Below are positions 16,425-24,480 of a stretch of DNA of 64,000 bases, one piece after another; the stretch's first letter is position 1; each line of letters opens with the position of its first letter. The DNA lies in assembly GCA_026392465.1 (NCBI GenBank), contig JAPLCA010000031.1, positions 1-64,000 of the forward strand, in the 5' to 3' direction. The stretch comes from Propionibacteriales bacterium (GTDB taxonomy: Bacteria; Actinomycetota; Actinomycetes; Propionibacteriales; Nocardioidaceae). The position numbers and the translations under genes were made by a program. The notes below the pieces were generated by a model. The model ran no database searches. It had not been told where the DNA came from and worked only from the letters and a program-made list of their open reading frames with translations.

Positions 16425-17360
16425 ATGTCCGAACCCACCCCTGCCCCCGCGACCGGCGCGAGCACGTCGGCCGAGGAGCCGGCCCCCTACGGCGGCGGCC
16501 CCGCGGCCGCGTCGACGTCCGTCGGCACTGCCGCCACCGGCCCGACGACCGACCCCGCGATCCGCCGCGTGCGCACCCACCACCTGCAGCAGTGGAAGGA
16601 GCAGGGCCACAAGTGGGTCATGCTCACCACGTACGACCAGTACACGGCCGCGACGTTCGACGAGGCAGGCGTGCCCGTGCTGTTCATCGGCGACTCCGCC
16701 GCGAACAACGTCTTCGGCTACGCGTCGTCGCTGCCGGTGACGGTCGACGAGCTGCTGCCCCTGGTCAAGGCCGTCACCCGCACCGCCCGTCGCGCCCTCG
16801 TGGTGGCCGATCTGCCGTTCGGCTCCTACCAACGCTCCCCCGAGCAGGCGTACGACACGGCGGTGCGGTTCATGAAGGAGGGCGAGGCGCACGTCGTCAA
16901 GCTCGATGGCGGTGCCGAGATGGCGCCGCAGATCGAGCTGCTCACGAAGGGCGCGGTGCCGGTCATGGCCCACATCGGCTTCACCCCGCAGGCCGAGCAC
17001 GCCCTGGGCGGCTACCGGGTGCAGGGTCGCGGCGACGCGGCGTCACGTCTGATGGAGGACGCTCTCGCGGTGCAGGAGGCCGGCGCGTCGTCCGTCGTCA
17101 TGGAGATGGTGCCGGCGCCCATCGCGGCGCAGATCACCGAACGGCTGCACATCCCGACCATCGGGATCGGCGCAGGTCCGAGCTGCGACGCCCAGGTGCT
17201 GGTCTGGCAGGACATGCTCGGCCTGCGGACGGGCAAGGCGCCCCGCTTCGTCAAGCGGTACGCCGACCTGCACGGCATCATCCTGGGCGCGGCGCAGGAG
17301 TTCGCCGCCGACGTCGCGTCCGGCACCTTCCCCGCTCCGGAGCACTCCTTCGACGCCTGA
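16425..17360 (+). CDS. panB: 3-Methyl-2-oxobutanoate hydroxymethyltransferase (pantothenate pathway)
   Basis: The 311-residue protein carries PanB signatures: [25 protein letters not shown] (metal and substrate binding), [19 protein letters not shown] and IPTIGIGAG. It transfers a hydroxymethyl group from methylene-tetrahydrofolate to ketoisovalerate, the first committed step to pantothenate and CoA. The first 45 residues are a low-complexity Ala/Pro/Thr extension absent from most homologues. AAGGAAGGG precedes the ATG. The stop codon abuts a palindromic intergenic cluster. Confidence 0.95.
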   Translation: MSEPTPAPATGASTSAEEPAPYGGGPAAASTSVGTAATGPTTDPAIRRVRTHHLQQWKEQGHKWVMLTTYDQYTAATFDEAGVPVLFIGDSAANNVFGYASSLPVTVDELLPLVKAVTRTARRALVVADLPFGSYQRSPEQAYDTAVRFMKEGEAHVVKLDGGAEMAPQIELLTKGAVPVMAHIGFTPQAEHALGGYRVQGRGDAASRLMEDALAVQEAGASSVVMEMVPAPIAAQITERLHIPTIGIGAGPSCDAQVLVWQDMLGLRTGKAPRFVKRYADLHGIILGAAQEFAADVASGTFPAPEHSFDA

Positions 17361-17456
17361 CGTGGGGGCCTGTTGACGTGGGGCCCCACGTGAACCGGCT
17401 CTCCCCCACGCAACCGTGCGCCCGATCTGCGTGTTTGCGTGGGGCCCCACGTCAAC
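17361..17456. repeat. Palindrome cluster between convergent genes
   Basis: Two 19-bp inverted copies of GTTGACGTGGGGCCCCACG lie at 17372-17390 (forward) and 17438-17456 (reverse). Each is itself centred on the self-complementary CGTGGGGCCCCACG. A third pair, CGTGGGGG (17361-17368) and CCCCCACG (17403-17410), flanks the first. The cluster fills the 98 bp between the stop codons of panB and the convergent membrane-protein gene, so it can serve as a bidirectional terminator; the nested symmetry is more than a simple terminator needs. Confidence 0.75.
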
Positions 17457-17458
17457 GG

Positions 17459-17731
17459 TCAGACCTGCCAGCCCCAGGCGAGGACGCCCACCGCGTTGAG
17501 GGCGCCCCAGGCCGCGAGGGCGTAGACCGGCACCCACGGTGCGTCGGCGGGGCGGGTGGCGATGCGGCGGCGCAGGACGGGCACGAAGCACGCGAGCACG
17601 AGCAGGTGCAGCACGATGCCCCACCAGGGCGCGTAGAGGACCGTGGAGGCGACGAGCCAGAGCATGACCACGAGACCGCCGACCCCGATCCACGGGCCGG
17701 ACCGCTCCCGCTCGCGTCGGGTACGCCTCAC
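17459..17731 (-). CDS. Small membrane protein, function unknown
   Basis: The 90-residue protein has a basic N terminus (RRTRRERERS) and three hydrophobic helices (about 14-33, 35-48 and 68-88), the last ending GVLAWGWQV at the C terminus. It is not recognised beyond that. The GTG start overlaps the upstream SPOR-like gene by 4 nt (GTGA), so the pair is translationally coupled. The arginine-rich tail before the first helix predicts a cytoplasmic N terminus. Confidence 0.75.
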   Translation of the reverse strand: MRRTRRERERSGPWIGVGGLVVMLWLVASTVLYAPWWGIVLHLLVLACFVPVLRRRIATRPADAPWVPVYALAAWGALNAVGVLAWGWQV

Positions 17732-17925
17732 GGGCGAGGCGCGTCGTCGTTCCAGTTCGGGTCGTTGTCCCACGACTCGTTTCGCTCCTGCACCGTCTCC
17801 AGGGCGTGCTCGGCGGCAGCCTGCGTCGGGTACGGGCCGAGGCGGTCGGATGCCTTGCAGCCGTCCTCCCCCTCGACGGTGTGGTGCTTCAGGCAGAAGT
17901 AGAAGGCGGGGGCGTCGGCGCTCAT
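17728..17925 (-). CDS. Small SPOR-like/actinobacterial conserved protein
   Basis: The 65-residue protein reads FYFCLKHHTVEGEDGC, then RLGPYPTQAAAEHALE and ends WDNDPNWNDD. This arrangement is widespread in actinobacteria and is often labelled SPOR-domain-like because of the GPY-AAAEHAL segment. C and H residues near the start (CLKHH, GC) could bind metal. No function is established. The ATG at 17925 is chosen because conserved sequence starts there; an in-frame start at 17946 is possible. Confidence 0.75.
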   Translation of the reverse strand: MSADAPAFYFCLKHHTVEGEDGCKASDRLGPYPTQAAAEHALETVQERNESWDNDPNWNDDAPRP

Positions 17926-18001
17926 GACGCCATCCTGCCGCACCACGAGTGCCGCCGCCCCTCACCCGGGCCGGCTTCGGCTGCCCTCGTAGCATGCCTG
18001 C

Positions 18002-18850
18002 GTGCCTCTCCTCAGCCCCGGCCACGTCTCCCCCCTGCGTCACGTCCCGTCGACCATCGAGCGTCCCGAGTACGTCGGCCAGGCCGCGCCGCTGCCCTAC
18101 CGCGGACCGCTGGTGCGCGATGCGGACACCATCGAGCGGATGCGCGTGGCGGGCCGGGTCGCCGCGCAGGCGCTCGACGCCGTCGAGGCGGCGATCGCGC
18201 CGGGCGTCACCACCGACGAGCTCGACCGGGTCGGCCACACCTTCCTGCTCGACCACGGCGCCTACCCGTCCACGCTCGGCTACCGCGGCTACCCGAAGTC
18301 GCTCTGCAGCAGCGTCAACGAGGTGATCTGCCACGGGATCCCCGACGACCGTCCGCTGGAGGACGGCGACATCGTCAACATCGACATCACGGCCTACGTC
18401 GACGGCGTGCACGGCGACACCAACAAGACCTACCTCGTGGGCGACGTCGACGAGGAGTCGCGGCTGCTCGTCGAACGCACCCGCGAGGCCACGCACCGGG
18501 CGATCCGGGCGGTGAAGCCCGGCCGGCGCATCAACGTGATCGGCGCCGTGATCGAGGCGTACGCCAAGCGGTTCGGCTACGGCGTCGTGCGCGACTTCAC
18601 CGGCCACGGCGTGGGCCCGGCGTTCCACGACGGCCTGATCGTCCCGCACTACGACGACCCTGCCGCGGACACCGTCATCGAGGTGGGCATGACGTTCACC
18701 ATCGAGCCCATGCTGACCCTCGGCACCATCGAGTGGGACCTGTGGGACGACGGCTGGACGGCCGTCACGCGCGACGGCTCGCGCACCGCGCAGTTCGAGC
18801 ACACGCTGCTCGTCACGCCCGACGGCGCGGAGATCCTCACCCTCCCCTGA
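18002..18850 (+). CDS. map: Type I methionine aminopeptidase
   Basis: The 282-residue protein has all five metal ligands of MetAP: D in VNIDITAY, D in HGDTNKT, H in FTGHGVG, E in FTIEPML and E in AQFEHT. It removes N-terminal methionine from nascent proteins. The roughly 40-residue N-terminal extension with a PLPYRGP turn is typical of actinobacterial MapB. The GTG start is six bases after TAGCAT (17990-17995), which implies a leaderless mRNA. Confidence 0.95.
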   Translation: MPLLSPGHVSPLRHVPSTIERPEYVGQAAPLPYRGPLVRDADTIERMRVAGRVAAQALDAVEAAIAPGVTTDELDRVGHTFLLDHGAYPSTLGYRGYPKSLCSSVNEVICHGIPDDRPLEDGDIVNIDITAYVDGVHGDTNKTYLVGDVDEESRLLVERTREATHRAIRAVKPGRRINVIGAVIEAYAKRFGYGVVRDFTGHGVGPAFHDGLIVPHYDDPAADTVIEVGMTFTIEPMLTLGTIEWDLWDDGWTAVTRDGSRTAQFEHTLLVTPDGAEILTLP

Positions 18851-18885
18851 CCCGACGGCAGGAGCCGCAGGCGGCGGAGGAGAGG

Positions 18886-19284
18886 GAACGAGGCGGCCTG
18901 TAAGCCGGATTCTGTCCCCGACCCGAGGGCCGAGGGGCGACCATCCATCTGGGTCACGCATTGCTGCGCGCCTCGAGCGACCTACCCGCTGACGTCGGAC
19001 GAGCAGCCCGTCAGCGCAGGCGCCGGAGCGCCCTCTTGGTCTTGCTCCCGGTGGGGTTTACCGAGCCGACGCCGTCACCGACGCCGCTGGTGAGCTCTTA
19101 CCTCACCGTTTCACCCTTGCCCGCACCCCGTGACCCGAAGGTCGCGGGGCCGCTGGCGGTCTGTTCTCTGTGGCACTGTCCCGCACGTCGCCGTGGGTGG
19201 CTGTTGGCCACCACCGTGCTCTGTGGAGTCCGGACTTTCCTCGACGGGCCGGAGCCCGCCGCGGCCGCCCGGCCGCCTCGTTCG
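18886..19284 (-). ncRNA. rnpB: RNase P RNA, bacterial type A
   Basis: On the minus strand the sequence runs from GAGGCGGCC (P1 5' strand) through the universally conserved GAGGAAAGTCCGGACTCC (P4 region) and GGTAAACCCC to ACAGAATCCGGCTTACAGG and the closing GGCCGCCTC of P1. This is the catalytic RNA that trims the 5' leaders of pre-tRNAs, including the three tRNAs in this window. The 5' end is placed about 7 nt after the -10 box; both ends are good to within a few bases. Confidence 0.95.
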
Positions 19285-19290
19285 TCGTCC

Positions 19291-19296
19291 AGTCTA
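19291..19296 (-). promoter_or_regulatory. -10 box of rnpB
   Basis: TAGACT on the minus strand lies about 7 nt before the predicted 5' end of RNase P RNA. It matches the TANNNT pattern seen before many genes in this window. Confidence 0.65.
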
Positions 19297-19344
19297 GGCC
19301 GCACGTGACCCGACCCGGACCCCGCACACGTCTACGCTGGGCGC

Positions 19345-19734
19345 GTGGAGCTCGAGGACGAGGCACGGACGACGTCGGCGGTCGGCGAGCTGCGCCCGCG
19401 CCTGCACCCGGAGCCGGTGGTCTACGCGATCGTCGCGCCCGGCTTCGACACGTCGACGGCGCTCGCGACGGTGCGCGAGCGGGAGGGGCTCACGGTCGTG
19501 GTCGAGCAGGTCGAGGCTGAGGAGGACGGGCTCGTGTACGAGTTCGTGGGCGCATGGATCACGCTCGCCGTGGTGTCGGCGCTCGACGCCGTCGGGCTCA
19601 CCAGCTCGATCTCCACCGCCCTCGCAGCCGAGCAGATCGCCTGCAACGTCGTCGCCGGCTTCCACCACGACCACCTCGTCGTCCCGTGGGACCGACGTCA
19701 CGATGCGCTGCGCATCCTCGATGCCCTAGGGTGA
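19345..19734 (+). CDS. ACT domain protein
   Basis: The 129-residue protein looks like a tandem ACT-type module: an N-terminal RPRLHPEPVVYAIV strand, EFVGAWITLAVVSALDAVGLTSSISTAL and CNVVAGFHHDHLVVP. The ISTALA...NVVAGFHHDHLFVP phrasing is characteristic of COG3602-like small-molecule-binding ACT proteins. The ligand is unknown; amino acids are usual. The GTG start lies six bases after TACGCT (19333-19338). Its stop codon overlaps the -10 box of the downstream Mn riboswitch transcript. Confidence 0.8.
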   Translation: MELEDEARTTSAVGELRPRLHPEPVVYAIVAPGFDTSTALATVREREGLTVVVEQVEAEEDGLVYEFVGAWITLAVVSALDAVGLTSSISTALAAEQIACNVVAGFHHDHLVVPWDRRHDALRILDALG

Positions 19735-19737
19735 GGG

Positions 19738-19858
19738 ACGCGAAAGGGAGTAGTCCCCAATCGCTGCGTCGACATACTGATGCCGGGCCCTCGGGCCCCG
19801 CCTCCGGTGCAGCGGGCCAGGGCCGTGCGAACGGTCCGGCGGACGAGACTTTCGACCC
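19738..19858 (+). promoter_or_regulatory. yybP-ykoY manganese riboswitch
   Basis: The leader carries the aptamer's conserved parts: CGAAAGGGAGTAG (from 19741), GACATACTGATGCCGGG in the middle and GACGAGACTTTCG at the end, with P1 pairing 19741-19746 to 19849-19854. A TAGGGT -10 box at 19727-19732 starts the transcript. The aptamer binds Mn2+ and switches on manganese-efflux genes, and the downstream gene is a UPF0016 exporter, which is the expected partner. Confidence 0.9.
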
Positions 19859-19906
19859 GAATGTCGTACACACACGACGGTCCGGGTCGAGGCTCGTCGA
19901 TCATGG

Positions 19907-19932
19907 CTCCTCGTCCTGGTCCGGACGAGGAG
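19907..19932 (+). promoter_or_regulatory. Shine-Dalgarno-sequestering hairpin (riboswitch output)
   Basis: CTCCTCGTCC (19907-19916) pairs perfectly over 10 bp with GGACGAGGAG (19923-19932) around a 6-nt loop. The 3' arm contains the whole GAGGAG ribosome-binding site, six bases before the ATG at 19939. Upstream CGAGG (19888-19892) could instead pair with CCTCG (19909-19913) and free the site. This suggests translational control, with Mn2+ binding favouring the open form. Confidence 0.65.
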
Positions 19933-19938
19933 AAACCC

Positions 19939-20514
19939 ATGTTCGAGGCCCTGTGGCTCAGCACGGCTGTCATCTTCGTCGCCGAGCTCGGCGACAAGAG
20001 CCAGCTGATGGCGATGACGTTCGCCACCCGGTACCGCGCACGCGACGTGCTGCTCGGCATCACCCTGGCGACGGCGATCGTCCACCTCGCGTCGGTCGGC
20101 ATCGGCTACGCGATCGGCTCGAGCTTCGAGCAGTACCAGGGGCCCATCGCGATCGCGGCCGGCATCGCGTTCCTCGGCTTCGCGGCCTGGACGCTGCGCG
20201 GCGACGAGCTGACCGACGACGAGGCCGAGAAGGCGAAGAAGGCCACGGGGTCGGCGCTGCTGGCCGTCGGCCTGGCGTTCTTCCTCGCCGAGCTCGGTGA
20301 CAAGACGATGCTGGCGACGATCACGCTCGCCGTCCGCGAGAACTGGCTCGGCACGTGGATCGGCAGCACCGTCGGCATGGTCGCCGCCGACGCCCTCGCG
20401 ATCGTCGTGGGCGCCGTCCTGGGCAAGCACCTGCCCGAGAAGGTCATCAAGATCGGCGCCTCGGCGGCGTTCGCGATCTTCGGCGTGCTGCTCATCATCG
20501 AGGGCCTGCGCTGA
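19939..20514 (+). CDS. UPF0016/GDT1 family manganese exporter
   Basis: The 191-residue membrane protein has the duplicated UPF0016 fold with two ELGDKS/T motifs (about residues 16 and 115) in helices 1 and 4, plus a cytoplasmic Asp/Glu/Lys-rich linker (about residues 88-105). Relatives export Mn2+ (MneA in Vibrio, Gdt1/TMEM165 in eukaryotes). The upstream Mn riboswitch fits this role. Six transmembrane helices are expected. The start is fixed by the GAGGAG site. Confidence 0.92.
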   Translation: MFEALWLSTAVIFVAELGDKSQLMAMTFATRYRARDVLLGITLATAIVHLASVGIGYAIGSSFEQYQGPIAIAAGIAFLGFAAWTLRGDELTDDEAEKAKKATGSALLAVGLAFFLAELGDKTMLATITLAVRENWLGTWIGSTVGMVAADALAIVVGAVLGKHLPEKVIKIGASAAFAIFGVLLIIEGLR

Positions 20515-20535
20515 CCCGCCGGAGCGACCGTGCCC

Positions 20536-20570
20536 GGCGCCGTCGCGTCCCTGCGGGGACAGGCGGCGCC
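20536..20570 (+). terminator. Hairpin terminator after the Mn exporter
   Basis: GGCGCCG (20536-20542) pairs with CGGCGCC (20564-20570), with an inner GTCCC/GGGAC stem. It lies 22 bp after the exporter stop and before the yaaA promoter. No U-tract follows. Confidence 0.55.
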
Positions 20571-20602
20571 GCGGCTCGACGCGCCCTCGGTAGGCTCGGC
20601 GG

Positions 20603-21364
20603 GTGCTGATCCTGCTCCCGCCCTCCGAGGGCAAGACCGCACCGACCGACGGACCAGCGCTCGACCTCGACGCGTTGTCGTTCCCCCGGCTGCACCGGGT
20701 GCGCGACCAGGTGGCCCGTGCGCTCGTGCGACTGGCCGGGACACGGCGCGCGGCCGAGGTGCTGGGCCTCGGGCCGACGCAGGCCGACGCGATCGAGACC
20801 GACGCCCGGCTCTTCGAGGCGCCCTGCGCGCCCGCCGGCTCCGTGTACACGGGAGTGCTGTTCGGCGAGCTCGACCTCGCCTCGCTCGACGCCGACGCGA
20901 CGGCCCGCGCCGACGCGTCCGTCGCCGTGGCGAGCGCCCTCTTCGGGCTGGTCCGCGTCGGCGACCTGATCCCGGCGTACCGGCTGTCCGGCACGGTCAC
21001 CCTGCCGCGCCTCGGCCCCGTCGCGGGGCGGTGGCGACCCGTGCTGCCCGACGCACTCGACGAGGCCGCCGACGGTGGGCTCCTCGTCGACCTGCGGTCC
21101 GGTGCGTACGTGAACCTCGGCAAGCCGTCCGCCGACCTGGCGCCGCGCACCGCCACCGTGCGCGTGCTGCACGAGCAGGACGGCCGACGCACCGTCGTCA
21201 GCCACTTCAACAAGGCGACCAAGGGACGGCTGGTCCGCGCCCTGCTCCTCGACGGGGCGCAGCCCGCGACCGTCGACGAGCTCGCCGAGGCCTGGCGCGG
21301 CCTCGGCTGGACGGTCGAGCAGGACGGCACGCGCCTCGACGTCGTCACCACCGGCACGCACTGA
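20603..21364 (+). CDS. yaaA: YaaA/DUF328 peroxide-stress protein
   Basis: The 253-residue protein begins LILLPPSEGKTAP and contains SVYTGVLFGELD, GDLIPAYRLSGTV, DLRSGAYV and SHFNKATKGRLVRAL, all hallmarks of YaaA. In E. coli YaaA lowers intracellular free iron during hydrogen peroxide stress and binds DNA. The GTG start is six bases after TAGGCT (20591-20596), a leaderless arrangement. It stands alone, convergent with the RNase H gene. Confidence 0.92.
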   Translation: MLILLPPSEGKTAPTDGPALDLDALSFPRLHRVRDQVARALVRLAGTRRAAEVLGLGPTQADAIETDARLFEAPCAPAGSVYTGVLFGELDLASLDADATARADASVAVASALFGLVRVGDLIPAYRLSGTVTLPRLGPVAGRWRPVLPDALDEAADGGLLVDLRSGAYVNLGKPSADLAPRTATVRVLHEQDGRRTVVSHFNKATKGRLVRALLLDGAQPATVDELAEAWRGLGWTVEQDGTRLDVVTTGTH

Positions 21365-21396
21365 CCCGTCTGGGCCCGACTCTCTGGGCTGGCGGG

Positions 21397-22569
21397 CTAC
21401 TCGGGGACGACCGAGAACCCGCGCAGCGACGGCGTGCCGTCGGGCCACCACGCGATCGTGGTGATGCTGGCGGGCGCGAGCTCCATGCGGTGGATGATCG
21501 ACATCGGTCCGTCGAGCGCGAGGCGCGTCATCAGCTTGATGGGGGTGACGTGGCTGACCACCACGACGGTCTCCCCCGCATGGTCGGCGAGGATCCGGTC
21601 GCGTGCCTCCCTGACCCGCTCCTGCACCTCGTCGAAGGACTCGCCACCGGGTGGGGCGACCGAGGTCGAGGCGAGCCAGGCGGACATCTCCTCGGGCCAG
21701 CGCTGCATGATGTCGCCGAAGCCGTGGCCGTCCCAGTCGCCGAACGCGGCCTCCTCGACACCGTCGTCGACCGAGACCTCCAGCCCGGTCTCCCGGGCGA
21801 CGAAGCCGGCCGTCTCCCGGGTGCGACGCAGCGGGGAGGCGACGATGGCGTCGACGTCGTGGTGCCGGGCGATCCAGGCCGCCGCGCGGGCGGCCTGCGC
21901 CTCGCCCTCGGCGACGAGCCCGGGATCGGAGCCGCCGCGACCGCAGAACAGCTTGCTCTGGGTGTGGGCCGTGACGCCGTGCCGCAGCAGCACCAGCGTG
22001 GTCGGCCGTCCGTGCACGTCGCCGCGCCAGCCGAGGAGCGGGTTCGTGTCCTTGCCGGCTGCCGCGGGCGCGTCGACCGGAGCCGTCACGTCGTCGGCGG
22101 GTCTCGGCGCACCGGTCTCCTGTCGAGCACCGGTGCCGACGACGGCCGGCTGACCCGTGCGGGCCTGGGCGTCGAGGGCCTCGTTGGCGAGCGCGTCGGC
22201 GGCGGCGTTGCGCTCGCGCGGCACCCACGTCCAGTCCGTGACCGATCCCGCGAGCTCGCGGGCCTGGGCAGCCAGCGGCTGCATCGACGGGTGCTTGACC
22301 TTCCACCGGCCGGCCATCTGCTCGACGACGAGCTTGGAGTCCATGCGGACCTCGACGTCGGCACCTGGCGCGTGCTCGGCGGCGAGCTCGAGGCCGGCGA
22401 TGAGGCCGCGGTACTCGGCGACGTTGTTGGTGGCGGTCCCGATCGTCTCGCCCCGCGTGGCGAGCACCTCTCCGCTCTCCGCGTCGCGCACGAGGGCGCC
22501 GTACGAGGCGGGTCCCGGGTTGCCCCGTGACCCGCCGTCGGCCTCGACGACGACGCGGGCGGTGCTCAC
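21397..22569 (-). CDS. Bifunctional RNase H / acid phosphatase (CobC-like)
   Basis: The 390-residue fusion has an N-terminal type I RNase H domain (EADGGSRGNPGPASYG, NNVAEYRGL and a downstream D in RMDSK) and a C-terminal histidine phosphatase domain (LLRHGVTAHT, SPLRRTRETA, VVSHVTP). The two are joined by an Ala/Pro linker near residue 155-185. The M. tuberculosis homologue Rv2228c has RNase H and alpha-ribazole phosphatase activity, linking RNA:DNA hybrid removal with a cobalamin step. The GTG start overlaps the zinc-ribbon gene by 4 nt. Confidence 0.93.
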   Translation of the reverse strand: MSTARVVVEADGGSRGNPGPASYGALVRDAESGEVLATRGETIGTATNNVAEYRGLIAGLELAAEHAPGADVEVRMDSKLVVEQMAGRWKVKHPSMQPLAAQARELAGSVTDWTWVPRERNAAADALANEALDAQARTGQPAVVGTGARQETGAPRPADDVTAPVDAPAAAGKDTNPLLGWRGDVHGRPTTLVLLRHGVTAHTQSKLFCGRGGSDPGLVAEGEAQAARAAAWIARHHDVDAIVASPLRRTRETAGFVARETGLEVSVDDGVEEAAFGDWDGHGFGDIMQRWPEEMSAWLASTSVAPPGGESFDEVQERVREARDRILADHAGETVVVVSHVTPIKLMTRLALDGPMSIIHRMELAPASITTIAWWPDGTPSLRGFSVVPE

Positions 22570-23309
22570 AGTCCCGACTCGGCCGTCCGCACGAGGATGC
22601 GGCTGCACTCGGGGCAGCGCAGGACGTCGTCCTCGGGGCGAGCGGCGAGCTCGCGCAGGTCGGCGCCGTTCAGCTCCAGGCGGCAGCCCTCGCAGCGTCG
22701 CGCCCGCAGCGCGGCAGCGCCGAGCCCGCCGTACTGCGCCCGGACCTTGTCGTAGAGCGCCAGGAGGTCCTTCGGGACCGCCGGGGCGGTCGACTCGCGC
22801 TCGGACTGGACCGCCGCGATCTCGTCGTCGATCGCGGCGAGGGCAGCGTCACGCGCCGCGGTCACGTGCTCGAGCTCCGCGACGAGGGCGTCGTGGTCGG
22901 CGGTGACGGCACGCAGCTCCGCCTCGGCGATCTCGAGGTCCTCCATGACGGTGAGCTCCTCGTCCTCGAGCGTCGCGATGCGCCGCTCGAGCGCACCCAG
23001 CTCGTGCTGGAGGTTCTCGAGGTCCTTGGGGTTGGTGATCGCTCCGGACGAGAGCCGCTCCTCGTCGCGGGTGCGTCGCGCCTTGACCTGCTCGACCTCA
23101 GCCTCGGCCTTGGACTGCACGCGGGCGAGGTCGCTGACCTTCGTCTCGACCTCGATCTGGCGCCCGCGCAGCTGCGCGATCTCCTGCGTCAGCTCCTCGA
23201 TGCGGGCGATCTCGGGGAGGGTGCCGCGTCGGTGCTGCAGACGGGCGAGCGCGGAGTCCTGGGTCTGCAGCTCAAGCAGGGTCTGCTGGGCGGACGGTTC
23301 GGCTTTCAG
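22566..23309 (-). CDS. Coiled-coil zinc-ribbon protein (C4-type, Rv2229c-like), CTG start
   Basis: The 247-residue protein has a long antiparallel coiled coil (about 10-180) and a C-terminal C4 zinc ribbon (CEGC...CPEC). No function is established; homologues always precede the RNase H/phosphatase gene. The start is the notable point. The conserved N terminus (KAEPSAQQTLLELQ) begins at a CTG at 23309 that forms a CTGA 4-nt overlap with the NIF3 stop codon and has a perfect AGGAGG five bases upstream. No ATG, GTG or TTG is available nearby; the first ATG (23120) would delete 63 residues of the coil. Confidence 0.85.
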   Translation of the reverse strand: MKAEPSAQQTLLELQTQDSALARLQHRRGTLPEIARIEELTQEIAQLRGRQIEVETKVSDLARVQSKAEAEVEQVKARRTRDEERLSSGAITNPKDLENLQHELGALERRIATLEDEELTVMEDLEIAEAELRAVTADHDALVAELEHVTAARDAALAAIDDEIAAVQSERESTAPAVPKDLLALYDKVRAQYGGLGAAALRARRCEGCRLELNGADLRELAARPEDDVLRCPECSRILVRTAESGL

Positions 23310-24451
23310 GGGGTCCTCCTGGGTGCGGGAGCCAGCGCGTGCGACCAGGGGTCGGTCACGAGCGTCGACACGTGGACGTCAACCGTATCGCCCAGCCGGT
23401 CCCGCAGCGCGGACGCCGCCACCGGCAGCCAGGTCCACTCCGCGGCCCAGTGGGGCACGTCGACCACGGCACAGGCTCCCGGCCGCTCGAGGTGCTCGCT
23501 CACGGGGTGGTGCTTGAGGTCGGACGTGACGTAGGCGTCGGCGCCGGCCGCGTCGGCGGTGGGGAGCAGGAAGTCGCCCGATCCGCCGCAGAGGGCGACG
23601 GTGCGCACCGTGCGCCCGAGGTCGCCGGCCACGCGGGTGGCGCTGCCGTGCGCGGGCAGGGTGCGGTGCACGTGCTCGACGAAGTCACCGAGCGTCGTGG
23701 GCTGCGGGAGCACCCCGATGCGGCCGCTCCCCCGGTCGCCCGGGCGGGGCGCCGTGGGCAGCAGGAGGTACGAGACCTCCTCGTAGGGATGGGCCTCCAG
23801 CAGCGCGGCGCGGACGGACTCGCGCGCCGCGGTGGGCGCCACGAGCTCGAGCCGGGTCTCCTCGACGTGCTCGAGCGACCCGACCTCGCCGATCGCGGGG
23901 TTCGCGCCGGCCAGCGGACGGAAGGACCCCGTGCCGTCGGAGCGGAAGACGGCCGAGTCGTAGTCGCCGATGCTCCCGGCACCCGCGTCGTGCATGGCGG
24001 CGGCGACCGTGTCGGCGTCGGCGCGTGGCACGTGCACGACCCAGGCGTCGAGCCCGGGATCGGTGTCGACCTCGAGCGGGCGGACGTCGGTGAGGCCGAG
24101 GGCCAGGGCCATCGACTCCGAGACGCCGAGCGGGGGCGAGTCGGCGTTGGTGTGGCAGGTGTGCAGCGCCACGCCGTGCGAGGCGAGCGTGTGCACGACG
24201 CGGCCCTTCGGCGTCGTGGCGGCGACCGACGTGACCCCCTTGAGGTACAGGGGGTGGTGCGTGAGGAGCAGGTCGGCTCCGCGGGCGACGGCCTCGTCGG
24301 CGACGGCCTGGACGGGGTCGACGGCGAGGAGGATGCGCGACACCGGGGCGTCCGGGTCGCCGACGACGGTGCCCACCGCGTCCCAGTCGTCGGCCCACCG
24401 CGGGTCGTAGAGCTCGTCGAGCACGCGGACGACGTCACGCAAGGTCGGCAT
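23306..24451 (-). CDS. NIF3/DUF34 dinuclear-metal protein
   Basis: The 381-residue protein matches the NIF3 family (long form with an inserted PII-like domain): RVLDELYDPRWADDWDAVG, LLTHHPLYLKG, HTNADSP, LCGGSGDFL and TSDLKHHPVSEH supply the His, Asp and Glu ligands for two metals. Members assemble into hexameric toroids; GTP cyclohydrolase-like activity has been proposed but the physiological role is unsettled. It precedes the zinc-ribbon gene with a 4-nt overlap, as in mycobacteria (Rv2230c-Rv2229c). Confidence 0.92.
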   Translation of the reverse strand: MPTLRDVVRVLDELYDPRWADDWDAVGTVVGDPDAPVSRILLAVDPVQAVADEAVARGADLLLTHHPLYLKGVTSVAATTPKGRVVHTLASHGVALHTCHTNADSPPLGVSESMALALGLTDVRPLEVDTDPGLDAWVVHVPRADADTVAAAMHDAGAGSIGDYDSAVFRSDGTGSFRPLAGANPAIGEVGSLEHVEETRLELVAPTAARESVRAALLEAHPYEEVSYLLLPTAPRPGDRGSGRIGVLPQPTTLGDFVEHVHRTLPAHGSATRVAGDLGRTVRTVALCGGSGDFLLPTADAAGADAYVTSDLKHHPVSEHLERPGACAVVDVPHWAAEWTWLPVAASALRDRLGDTVDVHVSTLVTDPWSHALAPAPRRTP

Positions 24452-24480
24452 GCCGGCCACCCTACGACCCGGCGCCGGCG

